A stretch of 28,616 nucleotides of DNA from CAZCAQ01 sp964563965 (GTDB taxonomy: Bacteria > Patescibacteriota > WWE3 > UBA101185 > UBA10185), in the NCBI GenBank assembly GCA_964563965.1, contig CAZLZI010000007.1:1-28616 (forward strand), written 5' to 3'. Position numbers and translations under genes: made by a program. The notes beneath the pieces were generated by a model that had not been told where the DNA came from, searched no databases, and saw nothing but the letters and a program-made list of their open reading frames with translations. Shown here in pieces: positions 16,255-23,426 of this stretch; within the stretch, counting starts at the first letter, position 1; the number at the start of each line of letters is the position of its first letter.

Positions 16255-16373
16255 TTGATTGAGTTAGCAAACTTTAAAGTGCTAGTCGTTCTTGAATTAC
16301 TGCTAGCCTAAACATGTTATAAATTATCTGCTGGCAACTTGTAAAGGAGTTACTTTTTTGCTAAGTTATACAC

Positions 16374-16544
16374 GTGGCTAAAAATCAAGAACAAAGCAAA
16401 CACAGCTTACCTAGAAAAGAGATCAAGAAAGATCTAATCAAGACCTCTCTTTTTTCACTCTTCTCCTTGTTTGTTTTGGTCGCTTGTTACTACTACCTTC
16501 CTGGATCTCCCATAGAAAGTTACATAGATAATATCTTTAAGTAA
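16374..16544 (+). CDS. 56-residue single-pass membrane micro-protein, unknown
   Basis: A GTG-started frame encoding MAKNQEQSKHSLPRKE, a basic soluble head of about 24 residues, one membrane helix (about 24-42, SLFSLFSLFVLVACYYY) and a short tail ending in DNIFK. The composition is that of a real type II-like small membrane protein. No Shine-Dalgarno sits at normal distance from the GTG; instead AAAGGAG is placed 8 nt before a TTG that opens a 7-codon frame overlapping the GTG, so translation might be coupled. Its last 8 bases overlap the 3' end of the convergent prfB. Nothing in the sequence gives a function. Confidence 0.6.
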   Translation: MAKNQEQSKHSLPRKEIKKDLIKTSLFSLFSLFVLVACYYYLPGSPIESYIDNIFK

Positions 16545-17565
16545 GTTTTACCTCAGCAGTAATAAATTCCTCAAGCTCACCATCAAGAACCGCCTCCGGA
16601 TTAGTACTTTCTATATTAGTTCTAAGGTCTTTGACTAACTTATATGGATGCAGTACATAATTTCTAATCTGTGTACCCCAACCCGGGATAACATAATCGC
16701 CTCTAAGTTTACGCTTTTCTTCGTCCATCTTCTGTTGTTCAAGAGCAAATAATTTAGACTTAAGTATCTTCATGGCTTTCTCTCTGTTTTTACCTTGAAA
16801 CCTTTCTTCCTGACATTCAACAACAATACCTGTTGGTTTGTGTTTCAGTCGTACTGCCGTAGATACCTTATTTACATTCTGTCCCCCAGAACCGCTTGCA
16901 CGAAAAGCTTCAAAATCTAAATCATCCTCTTTGATAACTATATCTTCAATATCTTCATTAACCACTGGAATTACTTCCACGCGTGCAAATGAAGTTTGTC
17001 TCAAATCATTTGCGTTAAACGGAGATAATCTTACCAGCCTATGGGTACCGGACTCATATCTTAAAAAGCCAAAAGCATACCTACCAGTAATTTCAAGCGT
17101 TATAGATTTAAATCCCGTTTCTTCACCTTGAATTGCATGTACTATCTCCACTTTCCATCCTTGCTTTTCCGCATACCGTGCATACATTCTGTAGAGCATA
17201 GCAGTCCAATCTAGAGCTTCAGTTCCACCTTGCCCAGCGTGGACTGAGAGCAGGGCATCAGAAGTTGCGTATCTAAAAGATAAGAATGTCTTTTCTTCTA
17301 AAGCTTTAAACTCTTTTAAGAAAGTGTCTTTTTCACCTTCCTCAAGTAAGAGCTCTAACATCTCAAATTGTTCTAGTTCTTTAGTTATCGCTGATTGCTC
17401 TTGAGATAATTTCTGTGCATTCTCCCAGTCTTCCCAAACATTAGGCGTATTCATTTCTAACTGAATCTGATGCTGTCTTTCTTTCTTGTTAGCTAAACCT
17501 AATTTAGTGTACAAAATCGCAAGATCCTTTTGTAATTGTTCCTTTTCCACTTCTAGTAGTGCCAT
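16537..17565 (-). CDS. prfB: Peptide chain release factor 2 (no programmed frameshift)
   Basis: Terminates translation at UGA and UAA. The tripeptide that reads the stop codon is S181-P-F183 (VRLSPFNANDL), diagnostic of RF2 rather than RF1, and the peptidyl-hydrolysis motif is GGQ at 227-229 (GSGGQNVNKV). The 342 residues start at a plain ATG, so the +1 frameshift site (CTTTGA) seen in most bacterial prfB is absent and the N-terminal helix is somewhat shortened. Its presence agrees with UGA being used as stop in neighbouring genes. A TGTTAGAAT element lies 7 nt before the ATG, so it can be transcribed apart from the TasA-like gene upstream. Confidence 0.97.
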   Translation of the reverse strand: MALLEVEKEQLQKDLAILYTKLGLANKKERQHQIQLEMNTPNVWEDWENAQKLSQEQSAITKELEQFEMLELLLEEGEKDTFLKEFKALEEKTFLSFRYATSDALLSVHAGQGGTEALDWTAMLYRMYARYAEKQGWKVEIVHAIQGEETGFKSITLEITGRYAFGFLRYESGTHRLVRLSPFNANDLRQTSFARVEVIPVVNEDIEDIVIKEDDLDFEAFRASGSGGQNVNKVSTAVRLKHKPTGIVVECQEERFQGKNREKAMKILKSKLFALEQQKMDEEKRKLRGDYVIPGWGTQIRNYVLHPYKLVKDLRTNIESTNPEAVLDGELEEFITAEVKLT

Positions 17566-17572
17566 ATGGATG

Positions 17573-17602
17573 ATTCTAACACTAAGTAACTCTTTTTGAT
17601 AA
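17573..17602 (-). promoter_or_regulatory. prfB promoter, predicted leaderless
   Basis: On the minus strand: TTATCA (17597-17602), 18-nt spacer, TGT plus TAGAAT (-10 at 17573-17578). Seven nt separate the -10 from the prfB ATG. Confidence 0.55.
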
Positions 17603-17630
17603 ACACATCTCCCGGGAAGATGATGTATAT

Positions 17631-18209
17631 CTATTGAGTAATACCTGTGGCACCAAACTCAAAATCAAATGTACCACTTTTACCTTGTTTGCTTTCTGCA
17701 ACCGAATCAGTCGAGAATTTTAACACTAAAGATTTGATGGCTCCTGTTCCTAATTGTCCTAAGGTAAACCCTTCAGTCTTCCACTTGATAATAGTTTTCC
17801 TCCCGTATGTTGTTCCTAATTCTCCCTCCTCAAACACGCCATCGTTGTCGTCATTCCAATTAAAAATCTCAACAAATATAATCGACCTGAGGTCATCCAG
17901 ATCATTAGCGGTTTCGTAATAGGCATTCGAAGTAAGAATTAGATCTTCTGTAGCGTTATTATATATTTTTGTGTAGTAGTCTTTGCTCCAATTCGGTCCG
18001 ATATTTGTAAATTGTGGTCCTTGTTTTTCATCAACTAAATTTGTTTGAATTGCACCAAGCGTTAAATTACTCAAAAACTTTAGATCAGCGCTACCCATAC
18101 TAAAGCTAGAACCTAGTATCTTACCTTTATCCATAAAGGCACCATATGCAATACCGATCATTAACACAAACAAGATAATTAGCGGAATAACAACTTTGAC
18201 TTTAGTCAT
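17631..18209 (-). CDS. TasA/camelysin (CalY)-like exported protein
   Basis: 192 residues starting with a signal-type segment (MTKVKVVIPLIILFVLMIG) followed by a beta-rich domain. The order GSSFSMGSADLKF after the signal, the NNATEDLIL segment and the closing KSGTFDFEFGATG fit the TasA/CalY family of secreted matrix or fibre-forming proteins. Residues 118-130 (WNDDNDGVFEEGE) form an EF-hand or dockerin-like calcium loop, which could stabilise the fold or fibre. It directly follows radC, whose last codons carry its perfect Shine-Dalgarno. No dedicated signal peptidase (SipW) gene is adjacent. Family call is by pattern and moderately sure; function as a surface fibre is inferred. Confidence 0.72.
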   Translation of the reverse strand: MTKVKVVIPLIILFVLMIGIAYGAFMDKGKILGSSFSMGSADLKFLSNLTLGAIQTNLVDEKQGPQFTNIGPNWSKDYYTKIYNNATEDLILTSNAYYETANDLDDLRSIIFVEIFNWNDDNDGVFEEGELGTTYGRKTIIKWKTEGFTLGQLGTGAIKSLVLKFSTDSVAESKQGKSGTFDFEFGATGITQ

Positions 18210-18914
18210 TTAGCTATCACCTCCTTTCCTTGACAAATCAAATAAATTCAACGCCTTAACACTTGTAAACGCAGAATCAGTAATAATGACATGATCAAGA
18301 AGAGGTATCTCAAGAGTAAGACCTATCTTAGCTACCTGCTCCGTCAGCAAAAGATCTTCACTACTCGGTGTCAGGTTTTGTGAGGGGTGATTGTGCGCAA
18401 GAATAATTGAGGTAGCATTGCGTAATAATGCCTGTCTAAATACTTCTCTAGGAGATACCAGGGTTGAATTAATAGTACCAAGTGAGAGTAAGTCTTTTGC
18501 TATTAACTTGTTTCTGCCATCAAGAGATATCAAATAAAGACACTCTCTTTTCTTTGCAAACATATCTTTTCTTAGTAATTTGTATACTTCGTCAGGAGAG
18601 GCAATCACATTAGAGCTCATGCTGTTTGGGGTGGTTATTCTTAAAGACAGCTCTGTTAAAGATAGAAGACAGGCAGCTTTAGCACTTCCGATAAATTTAA
18701 GTTCTTGCAACTTAGTAGAAGTGAGCTGCGATAGTCCATATAAGCCATTACATTCTTGTAGTATAAGATGAGCAAGTCTAAAGACTGATGTTCCTCTGCC
18801 CCCAGAGCGTAGAACTAATGATAACAACTCAGCATCTGACAAAGAACTTGGTCCAAAGTTTAAAATTTTTTCTCTAGGTAATATTGACTCAGTATCTAGT
18901 AGTGTTTGTTTCAT
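18210..18914 (-). CDS. radC: RadC family JAB/MPN-domain protein
   Basis: 234 residues: an N-terminal helix-hairpin-helix region (LSDAELLSLVLRSGGRG, LKFIGSAKAACLL) and a JAB/MPN metalloprotease-like domain with the H174-N-H176-P signature and the second part of the motif, S185-x-D187 (NLTPSSEDL). The length and order match RadC/YsxA proteins, once linked to DNA repair but with no proven biochemical activity. It diverges from an XRE regulator across a repeated TTGCAATGT and is followed directly by the TasA-like gene. Confidence 0.93.
   Translation of the reverse strand: MKQTLLDTESILPREKILNFGPSSLSDAELLSLVLRSGGRGTSVFRLAHLILQECNGLYGLSQLTSTKLQELKFIGSAKAACLLSLTELSLRITTPNSMSSNVIASPDEVYKLLRKDMFAKKRECLYLISLDGRNKLIAKDLLSLGTINSTLVSPREVFRQALLRNATSIILAHNHPSQNLTPSSEDLLLTEQVAKIGLTLEIPLLDHVIITDSAFTSVKALNLFDLSRKGGDS
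18216..18227 (-). promoter_or_regulatory. Perfect Shine-Dalgarno of the TasA-like gene inside radC
   Basis: AAAGGAGGTGAT on the minus strand, complementary to the whole anti-Shine-Dalgarno of 16S rRNA. It encodes the last residues of RadC (KGGD) and ends 6 nt before the TasA-like ATG (radC stop and ATG are adjacent). This is far stronger than any other ribosome-binding site in the window, so the exported protein is expected to be made at high level. Confidence 0.8.
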
Positions 18915-18931
18915 AGATGCAACATATATTA

Positions 18932-18952
18932 TTGCAATGTGCGTTGCAATGT
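18932..18952. promoter_or_regulatory. Direct repeat TTGCAATGT x2, candidate XRE operator
   Basis: Two identical 9-mers TTGCAATGT (18932-18940 and 18944-18952) separated by GCG, giving a 12-bp period. TTGCAA is itself a palindrome, so each copy looks like a small dyad. A further TGCAA is at 18918-18922. The repeats lie in the 61-bp gap between radC (-) and the XRE gene (+), where promoters of both should be; no clean promoter consensus could be chosen. Confidence 0.5.
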
Positions 18953-18975
18953 TGTAGAGTCTATTTTAAGAAGAT

Positions 18976-19260
18976 ATGAAAAGTGTAGCTCATTCAATTA
19001 AAGATTTACGTATTAAAACAAAACTGTCACAAAAAAGATTTGGATATAAAATTGGGATTTCTGGTAAAACTATTTCTGCATACGAAACAGGAAAATGCAC
19101 ACCACCATTAAAAGTTCTGGAAAAAATATCACACACTTATAAGATCTCAATATCAACATTTACAGTTAGTAGTGATGAGCTTCTGATCGAAAAGATAAAA
19201 AGACTTCAGGAAGATATTAATGAGATATCTAAAGTTATGAGTCTGTATCCTATCTCTTAG
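18976..19260 (+). CDS. XRE/Cro-CI family transcriptional regulator
   Basis: 94 residues. Residues 8-62 form the HTH_3 domain: IKDLRIKTKLSQKRFGYKIG, the recognition turn GKTISAYETGK, and LKVLEKISHTYKIS. The C-terminal 30 residues (ELLIEKIKRLQEDINEISK) look like a short coiled coil for dimerisation. It is transcribed away from radC and ends convergent with rpsI, overlapping its 3' end by 11 bp. By analogy with similar small repressors it may bind the adjacent TTGCAATGT repeats and control radC, the TasA-like gene and itself; this is inference. Confidence 0.88.
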   Translation: MKSVAHSIKDLRIKTKLSQKRFGYKIGISGKTISAYETGKCTPPLKVLEKISHTYKISISTFTVSSDELLIEKIKRLQEDINEISKVMSLYPIS

Positions 19261-19858
19261 AGTATTGTGGTGCTTTTCTAGCTTTTCGCAGAAAGTATTT
19301 CTTTCTTTCTACCATTCTAGAATCTCGCGTTAGTAAGTCATTCTTTCGTAATACTTCGGCAAACTCTTCACTTAGTGAAGCAAGAGCTCTAGAAAGCCCG
19401 TGAACTATCGCACCTAACTGAGCATTTGGTCCGGAGCCATAAACTTTAATTGTTGCGCTATATTTAGAAGTAGGATGAGCTATACCTAACACATGAAATG
19501 GACGCATCCATTTAACCTGGGCTTGTTCGGTAGTAAAGTACTTGCCTATTTCAGTACCGTTTACGGTAATATCACCTTTTTGTTCATAGAGGAATACACT
19601 TGCAATAGCTGTTTTTCTTCTTCCCGTACCAGAAAAGAAATCTTTCAGTTTACTCTTTTTAACAGGCTTAGAACTTTCTAAACTCTTTTCAGGAGTAACA
19701 GTAGTAGCTACTACAGGCTGTTCAATAGCTGCTTTAACCTCTTTAACAACAACTTCTTTTACTTTCTTTTCTTTTTTCTCAACCTTTTCTGTTTTAACTG
19801 GTTTAACTACTTTTTTTACTTCTTTTTTCGGTTTAAGTTCTTTTTCAGCTTTAGCCAT
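19250..19858 (-). CDS. rpsI: Ribosomal protein uS9 with a Lys-rich N-terminal extension
   Basis: The S9 core starts at about residue 75 (FSGTGRRKTAIASVFLY) and ends with the conserved KAPQYSKR tail that reaches the ribosomal P site. The core is normal length, but about 73 residues precede it, rich in Lys, Glu and Val with repeated KKxxK and VKxEK patterns and no predicted fold. Bacterial S9 is usually about 130 residues; this is 202. rplM is next to it, as in most bacteria (rplM-rpsI), only 1 nt away. The extension begins at the only ATG positioned against the rplM stop, so it belongs to the protein. Confidence 0.96.
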   Translation of the reverse strand: MAKAEKELKPKKEVKKVVKPVKTEKVEKKEKKVKEVVVKEVKAAIEQPVVATTVTPEKSLESSKPVKKSKLKDFFSGTGRRKTAIASVFLYEQKGDITVNGTEIGKYFTTEQAQVKWMRPFHVLGIAHPTSKYSATIKVYGSGPNAQLGAIVHGLSRALASLSEEFAEVLRKNDLLTRDSRMVERKKYFLRKARKAPQYSKR

Positions 19859-19859
19859 T

Positions 19860-20276
19860 TTACTTTAAGTTAACCTCATGTGGATGGACATCATCCTTAT
19901 AAATATACAAATTACTCATTCTTACTTTTCTAAGCTTATTTTTTGGTAACATACCTTCAACTGCAACTCTAATTACATCAGTCGGATCTTTTGCCATCTT
20001 TTCTTTATAAGTTTCGGATTTAATTCCTCCAGGAAAGCCAGTATGTCTGTAATAAATCTTATCAGTCTCTTTTTTACCGGTTACTTTAATTTTTGCTGCA
20101 TTAGTAACAACAACTTTATCTCCCATATCCACATGAGCTGTATAATCAGCTCTCGTCTTGCCTGCCAAAGCGGAAGCAACTTTGGCTGCAAATCGACCTA
20201 AAACTTGATCACTTGCATCAAGCTTTTGCCATTTTCTTACAAGTGTTTCTTTATTTACAAATGTTGTTTTAGTCAT
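19860..20276 (-). CDS. rplM: Ribosomal protein uL13
   Basis: 138-residue large-subunit protein, an early assembly protein of the 50S. Recognised by WQKLDASDQVLGRFAAKVA, the KVVVTNAAKIKVTGKK segment, YRHTGFPGGIKS and VEGMLPKNKLRKVRMSNL. Length is normal. It overlaps the end of rplQ by 8 nt, so this pair is joined to the alpha operon instead of standing alone. Confidence 0.97.
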   Translation of the reverse strand: MTKTTFVNKETLVRKWQKLDASDQVLGRFAAKVASALAGKTRADYTAHVDMGDKVVVTNAAKIKVTGKKETDKIYYRHTGFPGGIKSETYKEKMAKDPTDVIRVAVEGMLPKNKLRKVRMSNLYIYKDDVHPHEVNLK

Positions 20277-20691
20277 TGGTTTCTACTTTCTTTTTCTTGA
20301 CGGGTTTTGCTTTTGGTTCTTTAGTTACTTTTTTTTCTTCCACCCATTCTATTCTTGCCATCGGTGTATTATCCCCAACTCTATTGGGAAGTTTTATTAT
20401 CTTAGTATAGCCACCAGGTCTAGAAGCATATTTTGGAGCAATTTCGTTAAATAATTTCTTTGCTGCAATATCTGTTGTTAAAAGTTTGGATACTGACTTG
20501 ATATTTGTAAAGTCTGTACCACGTCTGGCTTTTGTAACTGCTTTTTCTATGTATGGTTTAACGTACTTAGCTTTAGTAAGTGTTGTTTCCATTTTCCCTG
20601 CTTCAATAAAAGAGTTAGCTAAATTACGCAAAAGCGCTTTTCTATGGCTCATATCCGTATTTAGCTTTTTCTTCTGTACTCTGTGTCTCAT
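20269..20691 (-). CDS. rplQ: Ribosomal protein bL17
   Basis: 140-residue protein near the tunnel exit of the 50S subunit. Core motifs: MRHRVQKKKLNTDMSHRKALLRNLANS at the N-terminus and RPGGYTKIIKLPNRVGDNTPMARIE. A short Lys-rich tail (PKAKPVKKKKVETND) extends past the core. The ATG follows the rpoA stop with no gap, the usual rpoA-rplQ order. Confidence 0.97.
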   Translation of the reverse strand: MRHRVQKKKLNTDMSHRKALLRNLANSFIEAGKMETTLTKAKYVKPYIEKAVTKARRGTDFTNIKSVSKLLTTDIAAKKLFNEIAPKYASRPGGYTKIIKLPNRVGDNTPMARIEWVEEKKVTKEPKAKPVKKKKVETND

Positions 20692-21630
20692 TTACTTTTT
20701 TGAATAACCTTCTTTTTTAAGTAATTTATCGATCTCTTCGACTGATTTCTCACCTAAGTTCTTTATATCAGCAAGCTCTTCAGGTGATTTATTAACAAGT
20801 TCTTGTAGAGACTTTATACCATGTTTCTTAAGTGCATTTATAGTTCTTGTTGGGAGTGGTAACTCTTCAACAGAAACATCCTCTACAGAAGACTTTTGCA
20901 TAGATGCAGCAGTTTCTTCTTCAGTCAATTCTACAACTTCTACAACCTCATCGACACCTTTTGAAAATCTTGCAAAAAAGTCTCTCAATATTGCAGAAGA
21001 CTTGATAACAGCATTCTCTGGAGTGATACTGCCATCAGTTTGAACAGTAAGTATCAAATCATCGTAGTCAACTGATCTACCCATACGGGTCTGTTCTACT
21101 TTGTAGCTAGCTGAAATAACAGGAGCAAACAAAGCATCAAGTAGAATTACGCCTACTTTGGAAGTTTCTCTTTCCTCAACTGGTAGAAAGCCTACACCTT
21201 TTTCAAAGACAACTTCCGCATCAAATTCTGCTTTACTATCTGCAAGCGTTGCGATATGAGCATCTTTGTTCATAATTTCAACATCACTGGAAGCTTCTAT
21301 ATCTGCAGCAGTAATTACTCCTGCACCTTTTTTTTGTATTCTTAAAACGACTGGGTTTTCAGTGTGCATTCTTGCACGTACTTGCTTAAGATTAAGTGTC
21401 AACTCAATCACATCCTCTTTTACACCTGGTATCGTTGTAAACTCATGTGCAGCACCACTTAACTTTAGTTGTGTAATAGCACCACCTGGGATAGAGGTAA
21501 GTAAAACTCTTCTAAGTGAGTTGCCTAAAGTATTTCCAAAACCCTTTGGTAAAGGCTTGAATGAAAAAACTCCTAAATTGTTTTCCTCCGATATTTTATT
21601 AATTGTTATGTCTAGTGTTTCTAAAAGCAC
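20692..21630 (-). CDS. rpoA: RNA polymerase subunit alpha
   Basis: 312-residue alpha subunit, scaffold for polymerase assembly. The N-terminal dimerisation part contains FKPLPKGFGNTLGNSLRRVLLTSIPG and the VLLDALFAPVISASYKVE region; an acidic linker (VEVVELTEEETAA) leads to the C-terminal domain with helix-hairpin-helix LPLPTRTINALKKHGIKS and IKNLGEKSVEEIDKLL, which contacts upstream DNA and activators. The start codon is GTG at 21630, supported by AAGGA 6 nt upstream. A hairpin separates it from rpsD. Confidence 0.98.
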   Translation of the reverse strand: MLLETLDITINKISEENNLGVFSFKPLPKGFGNTLGNSLRRVLLTSIPGGAITQLKLSGAAHEFTTIPGVKEDVIELTLNLKQVRARMHTENPVVLRIQKKGAGVITAADIEASSDVEIMNKDAHIATLADSKAEFDAEVVFEKGVGFLPVEERETSKVGVILLDALFAPVISASYKVEQTRMGRSVDYDDLILTVQTDGSITPENAVIKSSAILRDFFARFSKGVDEVVEVVELTEEETAASMQKSSVEDVSVEELPLPTRTINALKKHGIKSLQELVNKSPEELADIKNLGEKSVEEIDKLLKKEGYSKK

Positions 21631-21647
21631 TTTTATCCTTTTGGTTT

Positions 21648-21678
21648 AAAGTACAAGCCAAAAGCTTGGCTATACTTT
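21648..21678 (-). promoter_or_regulatory. Hairpin in the rpsD-rpoA gap
   Basis: Inverted repeat with arms AAAGTA...AGCCAA and TTGGCT...TACTTT around a 4-nt loop, 12 paired positions with a small interruption. In the minus-strand RNA it ends about 18 nt before the rpoA GTG and is followed by AAACC, not a U-run, so it is not a normal terminator. It could be a processing or pausing site, or an S4-binding site that regulates the downstream genes. Confidence 0.55.
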
Positions 21679-21692
21679 AATAAAATCAAATA

Positions 21693-22295
21693 CTACCTTG
21701 AATAGTATTCAACAATTAGCTGAACATTTATACTTCCTTGAAGTTCATCCAAGGAGGGCAATCTCTCAAACTTTACCAGCTTATCGCTAACATTTGCTGA
21801 AATCCATTCAGGTAATGTAAATCCCTGCCTAAGCTGTACGCGAGTTATATCATTTGGCTTTATTACATCTCCAACTTTTACTTTAGTTGAAGGTATATTA
21901 TTGTTTTTGCCGTTTAAGGTAAAAAAGCCACTTCTGATATACTGTCTTGCCTGTGCCCGTGAAGTTGCAAAACCGCTTCTGTATACCACATTATCATATC
22001 TAGTTTCAAGGGTTTGAAGCAGGATTTCTCCTGTAACACCCTTTTTCTTTAAAGCACCATCAACATATTTCCTAAATTGAGACTCTAAAACACCGTAAAT
22101 TCTCTTTGCTTTTTGCTTTTCGCGTAGTTGCTGACCAAATGAAGATAACTTGCCATATTTAGTACCGTGCTGACCAGGTGCTTGCGGTCTTTTTGCAACT
22201 GCACATTTTTCAGTCTCACATCTTGTGCCTTTTAAATAAAGCTTAACGCCTTCTCTTCGACACAGTCTGCATTTAGGTCCGGTATGACGTGCCAT
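21693..22295 (-). CDS. rpsD: Ribosomal protein uS4 (zinc-binding form)
   Basis: 200-residue primary 16S rRNA-binding protein that nucleates 30S assembly. Four Cys near the N-terminus (C9, C12, C26, C31) form the zinc-ribbon of the C+ type; the S4 RNA-binding domain follows with YRSGFATSRAQARQYIRSGFFTLNGK. It begins 1 nt after rpsK. S4 is the translational repressor of the alpha operon in E. coli, so the nearby hairpin is of interest. Confidence 0.97.
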   Translation of the reverse strand: MARHTGPKCRLCRREGVKLYLKGTRCETEKCAVAKRPQAPGQHGTKYGKLSSFGQQLREKQKAKRIYGVLESQFRKYVDGALKKKGVTGEILLQTLETRYDNVVYRSGFATSRAQARQYIRSGFFTLNGKNNNIPSTKVKVGDVIKPNDITRVQLRQGFTLPEWISANVSDKLVKFERLPSLDELQGSINVQLIVEYYSR

Positions 22296-22296
22296 G

Positions 22297-22686
22297 TTAG
22301 ACTCTTCTCCTGTTTTTAGGTCTGCAACCGTTATGAGGAATCTTTGTTATATCGGTAATTGCAGTGACTTTAAGTCCGCCCGTTTTAAGTGCTTTGATAG
22401 CAGAAATTCTCCCAAGCCCAGGTCCACTTACAAAAACAACCACCTCGTTAAGTCCTTGCTCAACTGCTTTTTGGGCAACAGCCTCGGCTGCTTTTGTAGC
22501 AGCATATGGAGTTGCTTTTCTAGAACCTTTAAACCCTGATTTACCAGCACTGCCTGAAAATAAAACATTGCCAATTGGATCTGTTACCGAAATGATGGTG
22601 TTATTAAACCCAGCGGAAACGTATACTCTGCCACTTGAAGGCATAATTTTATTTTTAACTTTTCTTGTTTTTGATGTTTCAGACAT
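22297..22686 (-). CDS. rpsK: Ribosomal protein uS11
   Basis: 129-residue platform protein of the 30S subunit. Recognised by GRVYVSAGFNNTIISVTDPIGN, SAGKSGFKGSRKATPYAA and the C-terminal ITDITKIPHNGCRPKNRRRV. The ATG overlaps the rpsM stop by one base and AAGGAG lies about 9 nt upstream, a clear Shine-Dalgarno within the operon. Confidence 0.97.
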   Translation of the reverse strand: MSETSKTRKVKNKIMPSSGRVYVSAGFNNTIISVTDPIGNVLFSGSAGKSGFKGSRKATPYAATKAAEAVAQKAVEQGLNEVVVFVSGPGLGRISAIKALKTGGLKVTAITDITKIPHNGCRPKNRRRV

Positions 22687-23072
22687 TATTTCTTAGCTCC
22701 TTTTTTCTTAATACCGCCAACTGTCTTTTTCTTACCTTTGCGAGTTCTGGAATTGGACTTTGTTCTTTGTCCTCTTACCGGAAGCCCACTACTATGTCTT
22801 GAACCTCTGTATGATTTAATATCAATATATCTTCGTATATTTTGATTAACAATTCTCTTTAATTCACCTTCAACAGCAAGTTCCTTATCTCTAATGTATT
22901 TATTAATGGCAGCTACCTCTGCTTCTGATAAGTTTTTAACTCTTGTGCTTTCGTCAACTCCTGTTTCTTTAAGAATAGTCTTTGAAACTTCTGGTCCTAT
23001 ACCATAAACATATGTTAAGGCAATAACGACTCTTTTATTTATTGGAATATCAATACCTGCAATTCTTGCCAT
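22686..23072 (-). CDS. rpsM: Ribosomal protein uS13
   Basis: 128-residue head protein of the 30S subunit, contacting the P-site tRNA and bridging to the 50S. Starts MARIAGIDIPINKRVVIALTY and contains SYRGSRHSSGLPVRGQRTKSN with the basic tail GKKKTVGGIKKKGAKK. Begins 2 nt after the rpmJ stop. Confidence 0.97.
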   Translation of the reverse strand: MARIAGIDIPINKRVVIALTYVYGIGPEVSKTILKETGVDESTRVKNLSEAEVAAINKYIRDKELAVEGELKRIVNQNIRRYIDIKSYRGSRHSSGLPVRGQRTKSNSRTRKGKKKTVGGIKKKGAKK

Positions 23073-23074
23073 AG

Positions 23075-23188
23075 TTAACCTTGCCTCTGTTTGTGTTTAG
23101 GATTTTTACAAATTACCCTAACAACACCCTCTCTTTTTATTATTTTACAATCTCTGCAGATCGTTTTTACTGATGATCTTACTTTCAT
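23075..23188 (-). CDS. rpmJ: Ribosomal protein bL36 (zinc form)
   Basis: A 37-residue gene between infA and rpsM. It reads MKVRSSVKTICRDCKIIKR and ends NPKHKQRQG. Cys11, Cys14, Cys27 and His32 are the zinc ligands of the C+ form. It starts 1 nt after the infA stop and stops 2 nt before rpsM, the standard infA-rpmJ-rpsM order. Confidence 0.96.
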   Translation of the reverse strand: MKVRSSVKTICRDCKIIKREGVVRVICKNPKHKQRQG

Positions 23189-23189
23189 A

Positions 23190-23411
23190 TTATCTATTAT
23201 ACCTATAAGTTACTCTGCCTAAGGTTGTGTCATGAGGTGAAAACTCCAATTTAACTTTATCGCCTGTATAGACACGAATTTTATGTTTTCGAATCTTACC
23301 CGACAAAGAAGCTAAAACTTCTGTTCCATCCTCAAGCATGACTTTAAACATGCCACCCATAAGGGATTCTGTCACATTTCCATCTTTTGTTATTACTTGT
23401 TTAGTATCCAT
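23190..23411 (-). CDS. infA: Translation initiation factor IF-1
   Basis: 73-residue OB-fold protein that binds the ribosomal A site during initiation. Core motifs: VTESLMGGMFKVMLEDG, GKIRKHKIRVYTGDKVKLE, SPHDTTLGRVTYRYNR. The ATG at 23411 matches the usual 72-residue length better than the TTG one codon upstream. No Shine-Dalgarno; a TGATAGAAT element lies 15 nt before the ATG. Confidence 0.96.
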   Translation of the reverse strand: MDTKQVITKDGNVTESLMGGMFKVMLEDGTEVLASLSGKIRKHKIRVYTGDKVKLEFSPHDTTLGRVTYRYNR

Positions 23412-23426
23412 CAAATTACGAAGCTG

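Noticed and set aside
16361..16373. Leaderless promoter immediately before the micro-ORF GTG
   Set aside because: TAAGTT and TATACA are poor or too close to the GTG to serve as -10.
17598..17628. Hairpin-like ATCTTCCCGGGAGAT after the TasA-like gene as a terminator
   Set aside because: Only about 5 bp of stem and no U-run follows; not strong enough to call.
22294..22696. Plus-strand frames opposite rpsK
   Set aside because: Antisense shadows of a conserved ribosomal gene.
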